A DNA stretch of 64,000 nucleotides from Candidatus Peregrinibacteria bacterium (GTDB lineage: Bacteria > Patescibacteriota > Gracilibacteria > Peribacterales > Peribacteraceae), in contig JAUSFD010000017.1 in NCBI GenBank assembly GCA_030649955.1, positions 115,591 through 179,590 of the forward strand. The letters are read 5' to 3'. The notes beneath the pieces are model-generated. The model did no database searches, was not told where the DNA came from, and was given only the letters and a program-made list of their open reading frames with translations. A program made the position numbers and the translations under genes. This document shows positions 20,724-29,280 of the stretch, piece by piece (within the stretch, counting starts at the first letter, position 1; each line of letters opens with the position of its first letter).

Positions 20724-20861
20724 TCACTTCTTATCGTTCTCTAGCTTCACTTCCTGCGCTGTGCCTTCCTTCAGTGCTTTCGCATCCTTGGAGGCTTGCT
20801 GCGTCGCGAGTGTAGCATCGGAGTTCTGCATGTTGGGACCGCGAGAATCGAGCATAGACAT
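20724..20861 (-). CDS. Hydrophilic 45-residue protein
   Basis: MSMLDSRGPNMQNSDATLAT followed by a Lys/Glu/Ala-rich helix ending LENDKK. No family is recognised. It sits between the FAD/Rieske oxidoreductase and the other small polar protein on the same strand. The longer overlapping frame (to 21062) lies inside the oxidoreductase and was rejected. Confidence 0.5.
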   Translation of the reverse strand: MSMLDSRGPNMQNSDATLATQQASKDAKALKEGTAQEVKLENDKK

Positions 20862-20920
20862 AGAATGAGGGGGGAAGAATAGGCAATGTGTATGACGGAT
20901 CCCCGGCGCATTCCTGACGG

Positions 20921-22468
20921 TCACCGCTCTTTCCCGCTTGCTTGTTTGGCGTTCTCTACAGGCTTGAGGTTTGCGGAGGATGGTCCATTGAGCACGGTAC
21001 CGAACCGATCGTAGCGTGAACCGTGGCACGGGCAGTCCCACGATTTCTCGAGCCCGTTCCACTGCACGATGCAGCCCTTGTGCGGGCAGACAGCACTCAT
21101 CCGGTGCTCCGTGCCCTGACTGTCGCGGTAGAGCGCGATCCGCTTCACGCCTTCATGCACGATACCGCCAGCGTCATTGCCGATATCCTGTACTCCTGGC
21201 TCCACCCATCCCATGAGGAGTTCCTTCGCGACATTCGTATTCTCAGAGAGGAATGTGGGGAGCGAGCGTCCGCGGAATCGTGAGGGGGAGTAGAGCTTCG
21301 CCCAGGGATTCTCGACTCCGTTGAGGAGATCCGTGATGAGCATTCCCGCGATCGTCCCGTGCGTCATCCCATTGCCGGAATCTCCTGTGGCAATGACGAT
21401 GCTGCCCCGCGTCCCCGGCATCTGCCCGATCATCGCGAGCCCATCCATGGTTTCCATCACCTGTCCGGACCAACGGTACTGAATGTCTCCTGCCTGTGCG
21501 AAGCGCTTGCGCGTCCATTCCTCAAGCCGATGGAACCGCAGCTCCGCATCATTCGCTTGCCCTGTCTTATGATCCTCGCCGCCCACAATGAGGAGCTCCT
21601 CTGTGTCGGTGTGGTCTGCGAAGCGGATGTAGTGGTAGGGCTGTGCCGAGTGCTGTTCGTTGGTATCCCAGTAGAGACCGTGCTCGATGGCGCCGCGCGC
21701 GATCGCAAAGGCCAGAACGAACGTGCGATACGGTGCTTGCTTTCCGTACACTTGCACGTTGTCTCCAATAGGAGCATTGGTAGCGATGACTACGTGCTGT
21801 GTGATTACCGTGTGTCCGGCTTCTGTTTGGATAGTGAGTATTTTCTCCCTCTCCACGTTCGTCACGTGCGTCTCTGAGTGGATGGTGCCTCCTCGAGCTA
21901 CGATCGCGCGAGCGAGACCAGCGAGGTAGGCGAGAATGTGGAACTCCGCTTGCCTTGGAAAGAGGAGTGCCCTCCCAGTATCGAAGGAGGGGAGGGGAGC
22001 ACGCTCGACGAAGGACACGTCCTTCAGCCCTGCCCGATGGCAGGCCGTGGCCTCGCGCTCGAGTGTGGTGCTCGGGTCGCCGGGAGTGAGGAAGAGGTAG
22101 CCGTTGACGCGCCTGAAGGCGCATTCGATCTTTTCCTCTGCGCAGATTTCCTCGATGCGATCGATCGCCTTTGTATGGCTCTCTGCTGCGAGGCGAGCGC
22201 CGTTTCGCCCATGTACTTTCTCCAGCCGACTGTAGCGATCGTCGAGGGCGGCGGTGAGGTGCGCTGTGGTCCTTCCAGATTCACCACACCCGATCTCCTT
22301 GCTCTCGAGGACGATGACCTTCTTCCCACTCTTCGCGAGGAGGTACGCCGTCGTGAGACCCGCGATCCCCGCACCGATGACGCAGACATCCGCACTGGTG
22401 TTCTTCGAGAGTGGTGCGTAGGAAGGAACACGCACGGAATCTTTCCAGGGAGATCGAGTGGATGTCAT
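20921..22468 (-). CDS. FAD-dependent oxidoreductase with C-terminal Rieske domain
   Basis: 515 residues. A DAO-type FAD domain starts with DVCVIGAGIAGLTTAYLLA and VIVLESKEIGCGESGRTTAH. The C-terminal 90 residues form a Rieske [2Fe-2S] domain with CPHKGC and CPCHGSRYD ligand boxes. The architecture matches the YhfW-like group of putative redox enzymes; the substrate is unknown. ATG 22468 is chosen over a start 17 codons upstream because the protein then begins MTSTRSPWKDS, close to the family start. Confidence 0.9.
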   Translation of the reverse strand: MTSTRSPWKDSVRVPSYAPLSKNTSADVCVIGAGIAGLTTAYLLAKSGKKVIVLESKEIGCGESGRTTAHLTAALDDRYSRLEKVHGRNGARLAAESHTKAIDRIEEICAEEKIECAFRRVNGYLFLTPGDPSTTLEREATACHRAGLKDVSFVERAPLPSFDTGRALLFPRQAEFHILAYLAGLARAIVARGGTIHSETHVTNVEREKILTIQTEAGHTVITQHVVIATNAPIGDNVQVYGKQAPYRTFVLAFAIARGAIEHGLYWDTNEQHSAQPYHYIRFADHTDTEELLIVGGEDHKTGQANDAELRFHRLEEWTRKRFAQAGDIQYRWSGQVMETMDGLAMIGQMPGTRGSIVIATGDSGNGMTHGTIAGMLITDLLNGVENPWAKLYSPSRFRGRSLPTFLSENTNVAKELLMGWVEPGVQDIGNDAGGIVHEGVKRIALYRDSQGTEHRMSAVCPHKGCIVQWNGLEKSWDCPCHGSRYDRFGTVLNGPSSANLKPVENAKQASGKER

Positions 22469-22617
22469 GAGGAAGCGGGGGAAAGACCCTCTTGCTTGGT
22501 GTTCTGAGAGAGTCTGCATCTCTGACGAATGCCTGTCACGATCCTGTCCTCCCAGGACGAAAAGAAGTCTCCTGTGCAGAACAATCGTTCAACAATCAGC
22601 CTAGCTGACCACTCCTT

Positions 22618-23637
22618 CTAGTTGAACTGGAACCCTCTCAAGAGCTCATCGAAAACTGCGCGGTTAGCGTCGAAGTTTGACTGCGTGCTCCACACCAGGA
22701 TCTGATGGTAGTACTCATCCGATTCCACGAAGGTGAAGAGGAGGGTGGCCTTCACGCTGTCCACGGTCGTCGTGTACTCGTACTGGACCGCCGGGAAGCC
22801 ATCGAGCGCAGAGGGCACGGGTCCCGATACCTTCTCTGCAAGGGGAGCGTTCTGCTCGAAGTTCCGGAGGATGAGCGTCGCATAGCCCTCCAGATTCGTG
22901 TCGAAGTCCTCCTTTGGCTCCCCCAGGAGGATCGCGTACAAGTCGTTCTGCGGATCCTGGAACTGGAGCGATGCTTCGTCATTGAGGTCTGTGACCTGTT
23001 GCCACTGCACCGATGCGGAGACGGTGACCGTGCCATCCAGCGATGTGTACTCGCGCACGCTCCGCTGAGTTTCACCCTCCGTTACCGTCTCCGTCGACTG
23101 CTCTACGGGCATGGTCCCAACGATGACGAGGGATAGCCCTAGCACCAGGAGAGTCAGGAGAGAGGGGATGAGTGGGAACCCTTTCCCATCCTCCTTTGAC
23201 CGGAGCTGACTGTCCTGTGCCTCGAGGACGATGGTCCCGGCAAGGTGATCGTGGACGCAGCGCTTGTCCGCGCGGAAGATCAGGAGCACGTCGATGAGTC
23301 CGTAGAAGGGGATGATGCCCAGGATGGCGTTCCCGATGGTACGGAGGAGGACGTTTTGTGCGAACCCTCCCGTCTTCTGCGTCTGCTGATCCACGATGCG
23401 AATACCGAGGAGCATCTTCCCAAACGACTGGCCAATGATGCTCACGTAGTAGACCTGGAAGATCAGGATGCCGGTGATCGTCGAGACGGCGTACGCCGCG
23501 ACGCGGAGGTTCTCCTCTTTGCTCACAATGAGCATGCCCATGATCAACAGGAATGGGACCACACCGAGGATCAAACTATCGATGCACCTCGCAATGAGGC
23601 GCATTCCACGACCAGCGAGCGGTGTAGTGCGTACCAT
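22618..23637 (-). CDS. RDD-family membrane protein with extracytoplasmic C-domain
   Basis: 339 residues. RLIARCIDSLILGVVP begins the RDD domain (Arg, Asp-Asp-like positions), with membrane helices at about 18-40, 48-68 and 85-105 and a fourth near 165-185. The rest (about 190-339) is a soluble domain with a PsbP/LpqN-like feel (SLQFQDPQNDLYAILLGEP, YHQILVWSTQSNF). RDD proteins are often ion or solute transport-like modules; here fused to a sensor-like domain. ATG 23637 gives the compact start. Confidence 0.75.
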   Translation of the reverse strand: MVRTTPLAGRGMRLIARCIDSLILGVVPFLLIMGMLIVSKEENLRVAAYAVSTITGILIFQVYYVSIIGQSFGKMLLGIRIVDQQTQKTGGFAQNVLLRTIGNAILGIIPFYGLIDVLLIFRADKRCVHDHLAGTIVLEAQDSQLRSKEDGKGFPLIPSLLTLLVLGLSLVIVGTMPVEQSTETVTEGETQRSVREYTSLDGTVTVSASVQWQQVTDLNDEASLQFQDPQNDLYAILLGEPKEDFDTNLEGYATLILRNFEQNAPLAEKVSGPVPSALDGFPAVQYEYTTTVDSVKATLLFTFVESDEYYHQILVWSTQSNFDANRAVFDELLRGFQFN

Positions 23638-23665
23638 GGTGTCGCATCCTACGGGCCTTGGGCTC

Positions 23666-24535
23666 TCAGGGCAATGCCGACTCACCGAACGTACAGAATG
23701 CCACTGTCCCTGTGGAGAGTGTGCGTCCATCCTCTGCATGCAGCGTGAGTTCCCGCGCTTCCACGTGCACATGTTTCTGCGTGGTCTTGGATCGGAGGAT
23801 TCCCGTCATGAGCCGATGGAGACTCTCCGGCGTGTCGTTCTGCCCGTACGTATTCAGTAGGAGGAAGGATGGTTCCGCAGAGAGGAGTGCGCAGCAATTC
23901 TCCAGGAGGGGCTTCAAGTCGCGCTCCACGCGCCAGGTCTTCCCGGACGGGGAGTGACCGTACGCGGGCGGATCCAGGATGATCGCGTCGTACGTCTTCC
24001 CGCGCTTCTGTTCACGGGCAGCGAACACCGGTGCATCTTCCAGCATCCACCGCACACGATCGGCAGCGATGCCATTGAGTTCCTGGTTCTCCTTCGCCCA
24101 CGCGATCGCGGGTTTGGAGGCATCGACGTGCGTCACGAAGTGCCCGTCCTTCGCGAGTGCCATCGTCGCGCCGCCTGTATATGCGAAGAGATTAAGGACC
24201 GTGAGGGGTTTTCCGGATTTCTTCGCTTGATCTCGAGCTGCTCTCCAGTTCTGCTGCTGCTCCGGAAAGACGCCCGTGTGTTTGTACGGGGCGAGCCGGA
24301 CGACCAGCTGGAGGTCATCGAAGGCAACCGGCCATTGATCGAGGAGAGCGGTGCGCTGCGTCCATGAACCCTTGCCTTTCTCTCCCTCGTACACTGCATC
24401 GGCAGTTTTCCAGAGATCTGCATGTGCCGGTTCTCCCTGCGCAGTGGGATCTGGACGGACGAGCCGGTAGGGGCCCCACTGCTCCAGTCGCTCGCCGCGT
24501 GCGAAGTCGAGGAGGGTGTAGGTGGTCTGCGGCAC
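23666..24535 (-). CDS. Class I SAM-dependent methyltransferase, RlmI/RlmK-like
   Basis: 289 residues. LNLFAYTGGATMALAKDG is the SAM-binding motif I of the RlmI-type group, HVDASKPAIAWAKEN is motif II, and AIILDPPAYGHS carries the (N/D)PPY-like catalytic loop. These enzymes usually methylate C5 of cytosine in 23S rRNA. The PUA domain found in RlmI is absent, as in several short homologues, so the target is inferred only broadly as RNA. Confidence 0.85.
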   Translation of the reverse strand: MPQTTYTLLDFARGERLEQWGPYRLVRPDPTAQGEPAHADLWKTADAVYEGEKGKGSWTQRTALLDQWPVAFDDLQLVVRLAPYKHTGVFPEQQQNWRAARDQAKKSGKPLTVLNLFAYTGGATMALAKDGHFVTHVDASKPAIAWAKENQELNGIAADRVRWMLEDAPVFAAREQKRGKTYDAIILDPPAYGHSPSGKTWRVERDLKPLLENCCALLSAEPSFLLLNTYGQNDTPESLHRLMTGILRSKTTQKHVHVEARELTLHAEDGRTLSTGTVAFCTFGESALP

Positions 24536-24558
24536 GAGGGTAGTCTAGACCAAGATAC

Positions 24559-24822
24559 TCATGGGATGTTCGGATGTTCCTTCTTCGCAATCTCTGCTCG
24601 AACAGTTCGCGTCTTCCGCAGGAAGTAGAGGATCGCGAAGATGAGGACTGTTGCGTCGTCGGTAAACCCAAGCAGCGGCAGTAGGTCCGGGATCACATCG
24701 ATGGGGGAGAGCCCGTAGAGGACTCCGGCCGCCAGGAGGAGCTTTGCCCGGAGCGATGTCCGCTCATCGAACGCCGCCAGCAGCATCACACGGAATTTCT
24801 GACCGAGGGAGAGCCGTGGCAT
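24559..24822 (-). CDS. YkvA-like (DUF1232) small membrane protein
   Basis: 87 residues from ATG 24822, with TATACT 6 nt upstream, suggesting a leaderless mRNA. The core LYGLSPIDVIPDLLPLLGFT is the DUF1232 hallmark, followed by DDATVLIFAILYFLRK, a membrane helix. Function of the family is unknown. It precedes the methyltransferase gene by 23 nt on the same strand. Confidence 0.85.
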   Translation of the reverse strand: MPRLSLGQKFRVMLLAAFDERTSLRAKLLLAAGVLYGLSPIDVIPDLLPLLGFTDDATVLIFAILYFLRKTRTVRAEIAKKEHPNIP

Positions 24823-24894
24823 GCGCCGAGTATACGTTGCCTCCACCACGCCGTCGCGTGGAGAGGCGTACCGTCCTTTTCCATCAGTGAACTC

Positions 24895-26034
24895 CTACTC
24901 TGCTTGCGCAGACGAGGGCGTGGGTGTGGGTGCGAAGATGGGTGCTCTGGGAGCGCTCGATACAGGCTCCCCGACCTGTGCCAATCCTGCGGAAACTTTC
25001 TGGATGAGGTAGGTCGACTCCCCTCGCGTGATCATGATTGCCACGGTGTGAACGGTCGGCGGGATTGCGCCGCGCTCCTCGATTGCGGACACGTAGTCGG
25101 AGTACCACTCCGTACCGCCCGTGTGTGGCACCGGCAGATTGAACTTGATCGCGATGATCTTCGCCGCCTGCGCCAGGTTCACGTTCTCCGCAGGTCCAAA
25201 GCTGGAACCATCGTCCATGCCCTGCATGATTCCCATTTCCTTGGCGAGGCATGTTGCCTCCTTGTACCACGCGTCCTCTGCCACATCGTTGTAGGAGGAG
25301 GGGATGGCTTTGCAGTACGCGCGGTACTCATCCGACGCATCCTTCGTCATGATCGCCGCGAACTCTGCCCGATTGATGGAGGCATCCGGGTTGAATGTCC
25401 CATCGGGATTACCGGAGAAGAATCCCATCTCCACGACTGTTTCGATCTCCTTCTTGTACTGGTACTGAGGGGAGACGTCGCTGAATGTTGATGGGGCCAC
25501 GTACGTTTGCTCTGAAGTGCTCTCCGGAGAAGGCCACGGTTGTTCCGTCGGTGCAGTGTGCGAAGGCGTCTCTGGATCAGACATCTCTTTCCAGAGATTC
25601 TCCATGGGCTGTGGCTCGTACGGGCGACTCTCCTCCTCATACCATTGGTCTGGGAGAGACGTTGGCTCAGGGTATTCGTATTCATCTGGGGAGTACTGCT
25701 GTGTGCTCGTTTGCTGCTCCTGCATGGAGTTCTGGTATTGCGACTCCATGGACCCATCCGATGATGGCACGTACGAAGGCTGGTCATCCGTCCATGAAGG
25801 CTCCGGACTTTCGCTGTAAGAGTTCCCGTAGGATGGATTGGTCTTGGAGTTCGACTGCTGGGAATTCTGCGTCGAGTACTCACCGTACTGCATGGAATCC
25901 TGCGAGGAGTACTGACCGTACTGCATCGTGGAGCCGATGAGCGACCGCTCCTCGATCACGCGCCATGAGAAGACGCTCAGGAAGACCGCAGTGAAGGTCA
26001 CTGCATTGCAGACTGCTCGGAAGGAGAGCTTCAT
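24895..26034 (-). CDS. SLH-domain surface protein with Gln/Ser/Tyr-rich low-complexity region
   Basis: 379 residues. A signal-anchor (about residues 8-25) is followed by a long low-complexity segment (about 35-190). It opens with near repeats STMQYGQYSSQDS and MQYGEYSTQNSQQ and continues rich in Gln, Ser, Tyr, Pro and Glu. Two to three SLH-like motifs follow (about 195-355: GFFSGNPDGTFNPDASINRA, GIMQGMDDGSSFGPAENVNL). The tail is Pro/Ala-rich. The SLH part should bind the wall and the polar part project outward or self-associate. TATACT lies about 27 nt upstream of ATG 26034. Confidence 0.82.
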   Translation of the reverse strand: MKLSFRAVCNAVTFTAVFLSVFSWRVIEERSLIGSTMQYGQYSSQDSMQYGEYSTQNSQQSNSKTNPSYGNSYSESPEPSWTDDQPSYVPSSDGSMESQYQNSMQEQQTSTQQYSPDEYEYPEPTSLPDQWYEEESRPYEPQPMENLWKEMSDPETPSHTAPTEQPWPSPESTSEQTYVAPSTFSDVSPQYQYKKEIETVVEMGFFSGNPDGTFNPDASINRAEFAAIMTKDASDEYRAYCKAIPSSYNDVAEDAWYKEATCLAKEMGIMQGMDDGSSFGPAENVNLAQAAKIIAIKFNLPVPHTGGTEWYSDYVSAIEERGAIPPTVHTVAIMITRGESTYLIQKVSAGLAQVGEPVSSAPRAPIFAPTPTPSSAQAE

Positions 26035-26114
26035 AGGATGTGGGGGTGTATTTGGTAATAGTATACCACAAATAGGGGCATCTCCGCTATTCTTCTGGGA
26101 CAGATGCATTTCCG

Positions 26115-26399
26115 TTAGCCAAAGAGATTCTCGTGGGTATCCGTGGCGTGGAATGTGACGGTTGCGTTGCCGGCCGCATCGGTACGGAGCTCGTAGAGCA
26201 GGAGCCAGTCTCCCTCGATGTGGCAATCGCGGAGGTGCTGCCACTCCCCCTGGAGCGCATGATCCCGGTGCCGCGGTAGCAGGGGCGTCCCATCGACGAG
26301 CATGCCCATCACCGCATGGAGTTTGGCGATTTTCCTGCCGGAGCGTTTCACCTTTGCGTAGTCGCGACGGAAGCGCTTCGTATGCTTCGCAATGCGCAT
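26115..26399 (-). CDS. YafQ-type mRNA interferase toxin
   Basis: 94 residues of the RelE superfamily. The C-terminal half HALQGEWQHLRDCHIEGDWL and LLYELRTDAAG fits YafQ (conserved H, RDCHI, DWLL(I/L)Y, and a final His-containing THENLFG). Such toxins cut ribosome-bound mRNA. It follows the antitoxin gene by 4 nt on the minus strand, the standard antitoxin-first order. Confidence 0.9.
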   Translation of the reverse strand: MRIAKHTKRFRRDYAKVKRSGRKIAKLHAVMGMLVDGTPLLPRHRDHALQGEWQHLRDCHIEGDWLLLYELRTDAAGNATVTFHATDTHENLFG

Positions 26400-26403
26400 C
26401 GCC

Positions 26404-26682
26404 TCAGAGCGAGCGGAGCGACTTGAACAGTTCCTTTTTATTCTTGAAACTCCGTATCCCTCTTCCCTGCTTAGCCTCCCGCAGATCCCTGCGCAGCCGG
26501 GCGTTGGGAATCTCCGATGGCTGGACCGGCGAGGGAGTGAACGGGAGGCCTCCTGAACGCTTCACCTCCGTGTAGAAGAGGATGATGGCCTGCGAGGGCT
26601 TGATGCCCTGCGCTTGGAGGATGGCCTCGGCGTCACGCCGGAGAATGGGATTGATGCGGTGCTGTAGACGGCTGGAAGCCAT
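26404..26682 (-). CDS. RelB/DinJ-type antitoxin
   Basis: 92 residues from ATG 26682, which gives the RHH-type start MASSRLQHRINPILRRDAEA followed by ILQAQGIKPSQAIILFYTEV, the ribbon-helix-helix DNA-binding part of DinJ. The basic C-terminal part should wrap the YafQ toxin. A longer frame upstream would run through the operator and was rejected. The start region is CT-rich and lacks Shine-Dalgarno. Confidence 0.87.
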   Translation of the reverse strand: MASSRLQHRINPILRRDAEAILQAQGIKPSQAIILFYTEVKRSGGLPFTPSPVQPSEIPNARLRRDLREAKQGRGIRSFKNKKELFKSLRSL

Positions 26683-26698
26683 AGGGAGAAGTGACAAA

Positions 26699-26715
26699 AG
26701 TACTCCAATTGTACT
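26699..26715 (-). promoter_or_regulatory. Palindromic operator of the DinJ-YafQ module
   Basis: AGTAC and GTACT flank a 7-nt spacer, and on the minus strand TACAAT overlaps the palindrome. It lies 17 nt upstream of the antitoxin start, where DinJ-type repressors bind. Confidence 0.45.
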
Positions 26716-26807
26716 CTCATGGATTTCACGGCGCAAGTGCATGCTTGCAGGTGAAAGGGGACTAGCAATCTTTGCCAGCCCCCTTTCGCTCATTGCACGA
26801 CGCATTT

Positions 26808-27527
26808 TCACTTTTTCCTCTTCTTCAGCGGTTTGATCTCAATCTTTCTCACGTAGGAGACGTGATCAAATCCTCCTACGTTCTCCCGGTTGCCGAAGCC
26901 GACTTTTCGGCCCTTCAACAACCGGCGGTCGTACTTTTCTTTCAAGACTTCCTTGCCCTGAAAGAAAACGGTTACCGTCTCTCCGTCATCCTTGACGTCG
27001 ACGGCATACCAATTGGTGCCGGCCCCCTCGGGCCAGGCCGGTTTCTCCTTGTCGTTCTCGATGGCCACGTCCTTGCGGCCGAGTTTGGTGGTCTTTCCGT
27101 CGACCACCTGTTCAAGCTGAACGAATCCGTACCCTGCGTTCAGCCTAACTCGCAAACCGTCCATGGTCTCCCAGGCGCGCTTGTCTGCGAGCGCGCCTGT
27201 AGTACGCAGACACAGAACGAACGTGTCTGCGTAAGGCCTCTTGCCTCCAGTGTCTTCCCAGGTCCATTCCAAATGGACCTTGTAGCCGTCCTTGGCCTTC
27301 ACCTTCCCTCGGCTGAAGAGGTACGCCCGATTGGCCAGGCGGACCTCGTTCTGCCGGACTTCGACGGAAGAACCGGGCCCGGGCAGGGTAGTGGACCACC
27401 GTGCCCCGTCGAGGCTTTGGAACGTCTCATCCATGAAGATTTTGGACTTCTTGGTGCCGCCCGCTTGCGCGGGGGCGGTCAGGATGGCGGCGCAGACGAG
27501 GGCCGCCAGGTACGAAAGTTTTTTCAC
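26808..27527 (-). CDS. Secreted concanavalin-like (DUF1080-type) protein
   Basis: 239 residues from GTG 27527, chosen because AGGAG lies 7 nt upstream and a clean signal peptide follows (KKLSYLAALVCAAILTAPAQ then AGG). The mature part reads FMDETFQSLDGARWSTTLPG, YKVHLEWTWEDTGGKRPYAD, NWYAVDVKDDGETVTVFFQG and ends KPLKKRKK. This beta-rich pattern resembles LamG or 3-keto-disaccharide hydrolase-like jelly rolls. The good Shine-Dalgarno, long leader and style match the gene at 2056-2916, suggesting transfer from another phylum. Confidence 0.7.
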   Translation of the reverse strand: MKKLSYLAALVCAAILTAPAQAGGTKKSKIFMDETFQSLDGARWSTTLPGPGSSVEVRQNEVRLANRAYLFSRGKVKAKDGYKVHLEWTWEDTGGKRPYADTFVLCLRTTGALADKRAWETMDGLRVRLNAGYGFVQLEQVVDGKTTKLGRKDVAIENDKEKPAWPEGAGTNWYAVDVKDDGETVTVFFQGKEVLKEKYDRRLLKGRKVGFGNRENVGGFDHVSYVRKIEIKPLKKRKK

Positions 27528-27622
27528 GTTTTTTCTCCTGGTTTGAGTTCGGAATGCGCCGTTGGTGCAATGAGCAAACCCCCTACATCCTGCAGGGGTG
27601 ATTGCTACGAGCAATCTTATAT

Positions 27623-27651
27623 TTTATATACTAATATTGTGTTTTAGTCAA
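27623..27651 (-). promoter_or_regulatory. Sigma70-like promoter of the secreted lectin-fold gene
   Basis: TTGACT (27651-27646), 17-nt spacer, TATAAA (27628-27623) on the minus strand. The leader of roughly 90 nt contains a perfect hairpin GATTGCT-CGT-AGCAATC (27600-27616). Confidence 0.55.
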
Positions 27652-27674
27652 TTTCCCGATTGCTATCAATGAGT

Positions 27675-28460
27675 TCAGCCATTTTGCAATTCCTCCCATA
27701 GCCTGCGCTCACTGTCTCGCTTCTCTGCCTCCCTCTGGGCGAGCTCGAGCTGCAACTCCTCTTCCAACCGTTCGGGGTAATCGAAGGGCTTCGATGTACT
27801 CTTTGGCGTGAACACCCGGACGAGTCGCAGGATGTCGTAGGAGAACTTGCCGTGGAATTCTCGGAAGAGGGGATGGAGTGTTTCCGTTCCGTGTATGCGG
27901 AATGCTGCCGCGATCTCCTCGAAGTGTGGGGAGGGTGGTCGCAGGTACTCGATGTCGAGGACTGCCCCGGATTCCAGGAGCTCCTCGATGTGCTGGATGA
28001 TCGTACCTTCCTTGAGTTTGCGTCGCCGCGCGATCGTCTTCAGGGGCAGTTTCTGCTCGAGGAGCACGCGCGTCTGTTCGTACGTGGAGATGCTGCTCTT
28101 CTCCCGCCGTTCACGGCGGGGCTTTTTCGTTCTCTGCACAGGTATTTCCTCGAGTTGGTGTGTCGCGGTGAACTCCCGGATGGCAGCGAGGAATTGCTCG
28201 CCGTACTTCCGGAGCTTGCGCGTGGAGACCCCGAACATGTTCTCGAAGCTCGCCGGGGACTGCGGGAAGTACGTCGCCATCTCCTTGAGCGATCGGTTCT
28301 TGAAAATCATGTAGGAGGCGACGCTCTCGCGTACTGCGAGGCTGCGCCGTAGGCTCCGGAGCTTCTCGTAGAGACTCTCGTTGTACGGGAGTACCGGGGT
28401 TTCCTGGTCTTCCTGGTTCTTCGCTGTATCTGCCGGTGGTTGGAGGGTTGCTTGCGTCAT
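27675..28460 (-). CDS. Orphan HRDC plus RecQ-type C-terminal helix-turn-helix protein
   Basis: 261 residues with no helicase part. Residues about 25-95 form an HRDC domain (LYEKLRSLRRSLAVRESVAS, then MIFKNRSLKEMATYFPQSPA). Residues about 120-220 match the HTH module found at the C-terminus of some RecQ helicases (TRVLLEQKLPLKTIARRRKL). A Lys/Arg-rich linker joins them and a charged coiled tail ends the protein. It probably binds nucleic acid; no adjacent helicase gene is present. Confidence 0.75.
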   Translation of the reverse strand: MTQATLQPPADTAKNQEDQETPVLPYNESLYEKLRSLRRSLAVRESVASYMIFKNRSLKEMATYFPQSPASFENMFGVSTRKLRKYGEQFLAAIREFTATHQLEEIPVQRTKKPRRERREKSSISTYEQTRVLLEQKLPLKTIARRRKLKEGTIIQHIEELLESGAVLDIEYLRPPSPHFEEIAAAFRIHGTETLHPLFREFHGKFSYDILRLVRVFTPKSTSKPFDYPERLEEELQLELAQREAEKRDSERRLWEELQNG

Positions 28461-28534
28461 GTCCGCACTCTACGAACACCCGCTCCCCCAACCGAGTGCT
28501 CCCAGGGATAGTCAGCGGATGCTCCGGAGTTTTT

Positions 28535-28587
28535 TGGCTTAATTAAGCCATGAAAGGCATTCTGCGGGTAGGCAGAACGGCGGGGGT
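28535..28587 (+). repeat. Two-hairpin 53-bp repeat, copy 1 (left of TA module)
   Basis: The palindrome TGGCTTAATTAAGCCA is followed by CATTCTGCGGGTAGGCAGAA and ACGGCGGGGGT. Copy 2 is at 29281-29333 in the same orientation and of the same length. Confidence 0.75.
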
Positions 28588-28612
28588 AATCCAGCAGGAA
28601 ATCAGCATTTCA

Positions 28613-28873
28613 CTACCCCAGTCTCCTGTACACATCCTTCCGGTGACCGATCGAGACAACAGTAACCGTGATGATCTTCTGTTCAATGATGTACACGATG
28701 CGGTATGGCCATACTCGCATGGAGTAGAACCCCGTGAGCTCCCTATCCAGCTTCTTGCCGAAGAAGGGATTCTCCGCAAGGTGCTCAAGCGCCAGGGAGA
28801 TGCGCTCCTGATCTCGGTGAGGCAGTTTGCGGAGGTGCTTCCTTGCCGTTGGTTTCAAAATGACGAGGTACAT
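28613..28873 (-). CDS. RelE/ParE-type toxin
   Basis: 86 residues. VILKPTARKHLRKLPHRDQE and FYSMRVWPYRIVYIIEQKII followed by VSIGHRKDVYRRL are the standard RelE/ParE framework, including the terminal Arg-rich stretch. It should act on translation (RelE) or gyrase (ParE); sequence alone does not decide. It follows the Phd-type antitoxin by 4 nt. Confidence 0.9.
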   Translation of the reverse strand: MYLVILKPTARKHLRKLPHRDQERISLALEHLAENPFFGKKLDRELTGFYSMRVWPYRIVYIIEQKIITVTVVSIGHRKDVYRRLG

Positions 28874-28877
28874 ATCC

Positions 28878-29138
28878 TCATAAGCCCAGCTCCTTCTTCA
28901 CCACAGACCAGGGAATGGTCTTCTTCTCCTTCATCGCTGCCCGAATATCCTTCATGAGCTGTGGATCGGACATAATCTCGAGCGTTTCCTGCCACCCTTC
29001 AAAATCCTGCTGAGACATGATAACCAAGGGGGTATGTCCTTCGAGCGTAATGGTGACACTCGAGCCGGGTTTACTGGCAAACTCCAGAACCTTGAAGAAT
29101 TCCTTGCGAGCCTTCGTGGCTGAGATTGTCTTATGCAT
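28878..29138 (-). CDS. Phd/YefM-type antitoxin
   Basis: 86 residues from ATG 29138 (MHKTISATKARKEFFKVLEF), followed by TPLVIMSQQDFEGWQETLEI, the Phd/YefM fold that binds operator DNA. The C-terminal part is charged and should neutralise the RelE-type toxin. An upstream in-frame start would run through the palindromic operator, so it was rejected. TACAAT lies 9 nt from the ATG, so the mRNA is nearly leaderless. Confidence 0.9.
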   Translation of the reverse strand: MHKTISATKARKEFFKVLEFASKPGSSVTITLEGHTPLVIMSQQDFEGWQETLEIMSDPQLMKDIRAAMKEKKTIPWSVVKKELGL

Positions 29139-29140
29139 AG

Positions 29141-29162
29141 TATGTACATTGTAGCGTACATA
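29141..29162 (-). promoter_or_regulatory. Palindromic operator overlapping the -10 of the Phd/RelE module
   Basis: TATGTAC and GTACATA form a perfect 7-bp inverted repeat with an 8-nt spacer. The spacer contains the minus-strand -10 TACAAT, so antitoxin binding would occlude RNA polymerase, the usual conditional autoregulation. Confidence 0.6.
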
Positions 29163-29280
29163 CCCTCCCCCCACAATCTTCCCGGGAATGGGAGTGACGT
29201 TCGTCATACCTCCACCCTACGTGCCTCGTTCAAGAGTGCGAGAACCCTGCATTCCTTTCGGCGGGAGAGATGGAATTTCA

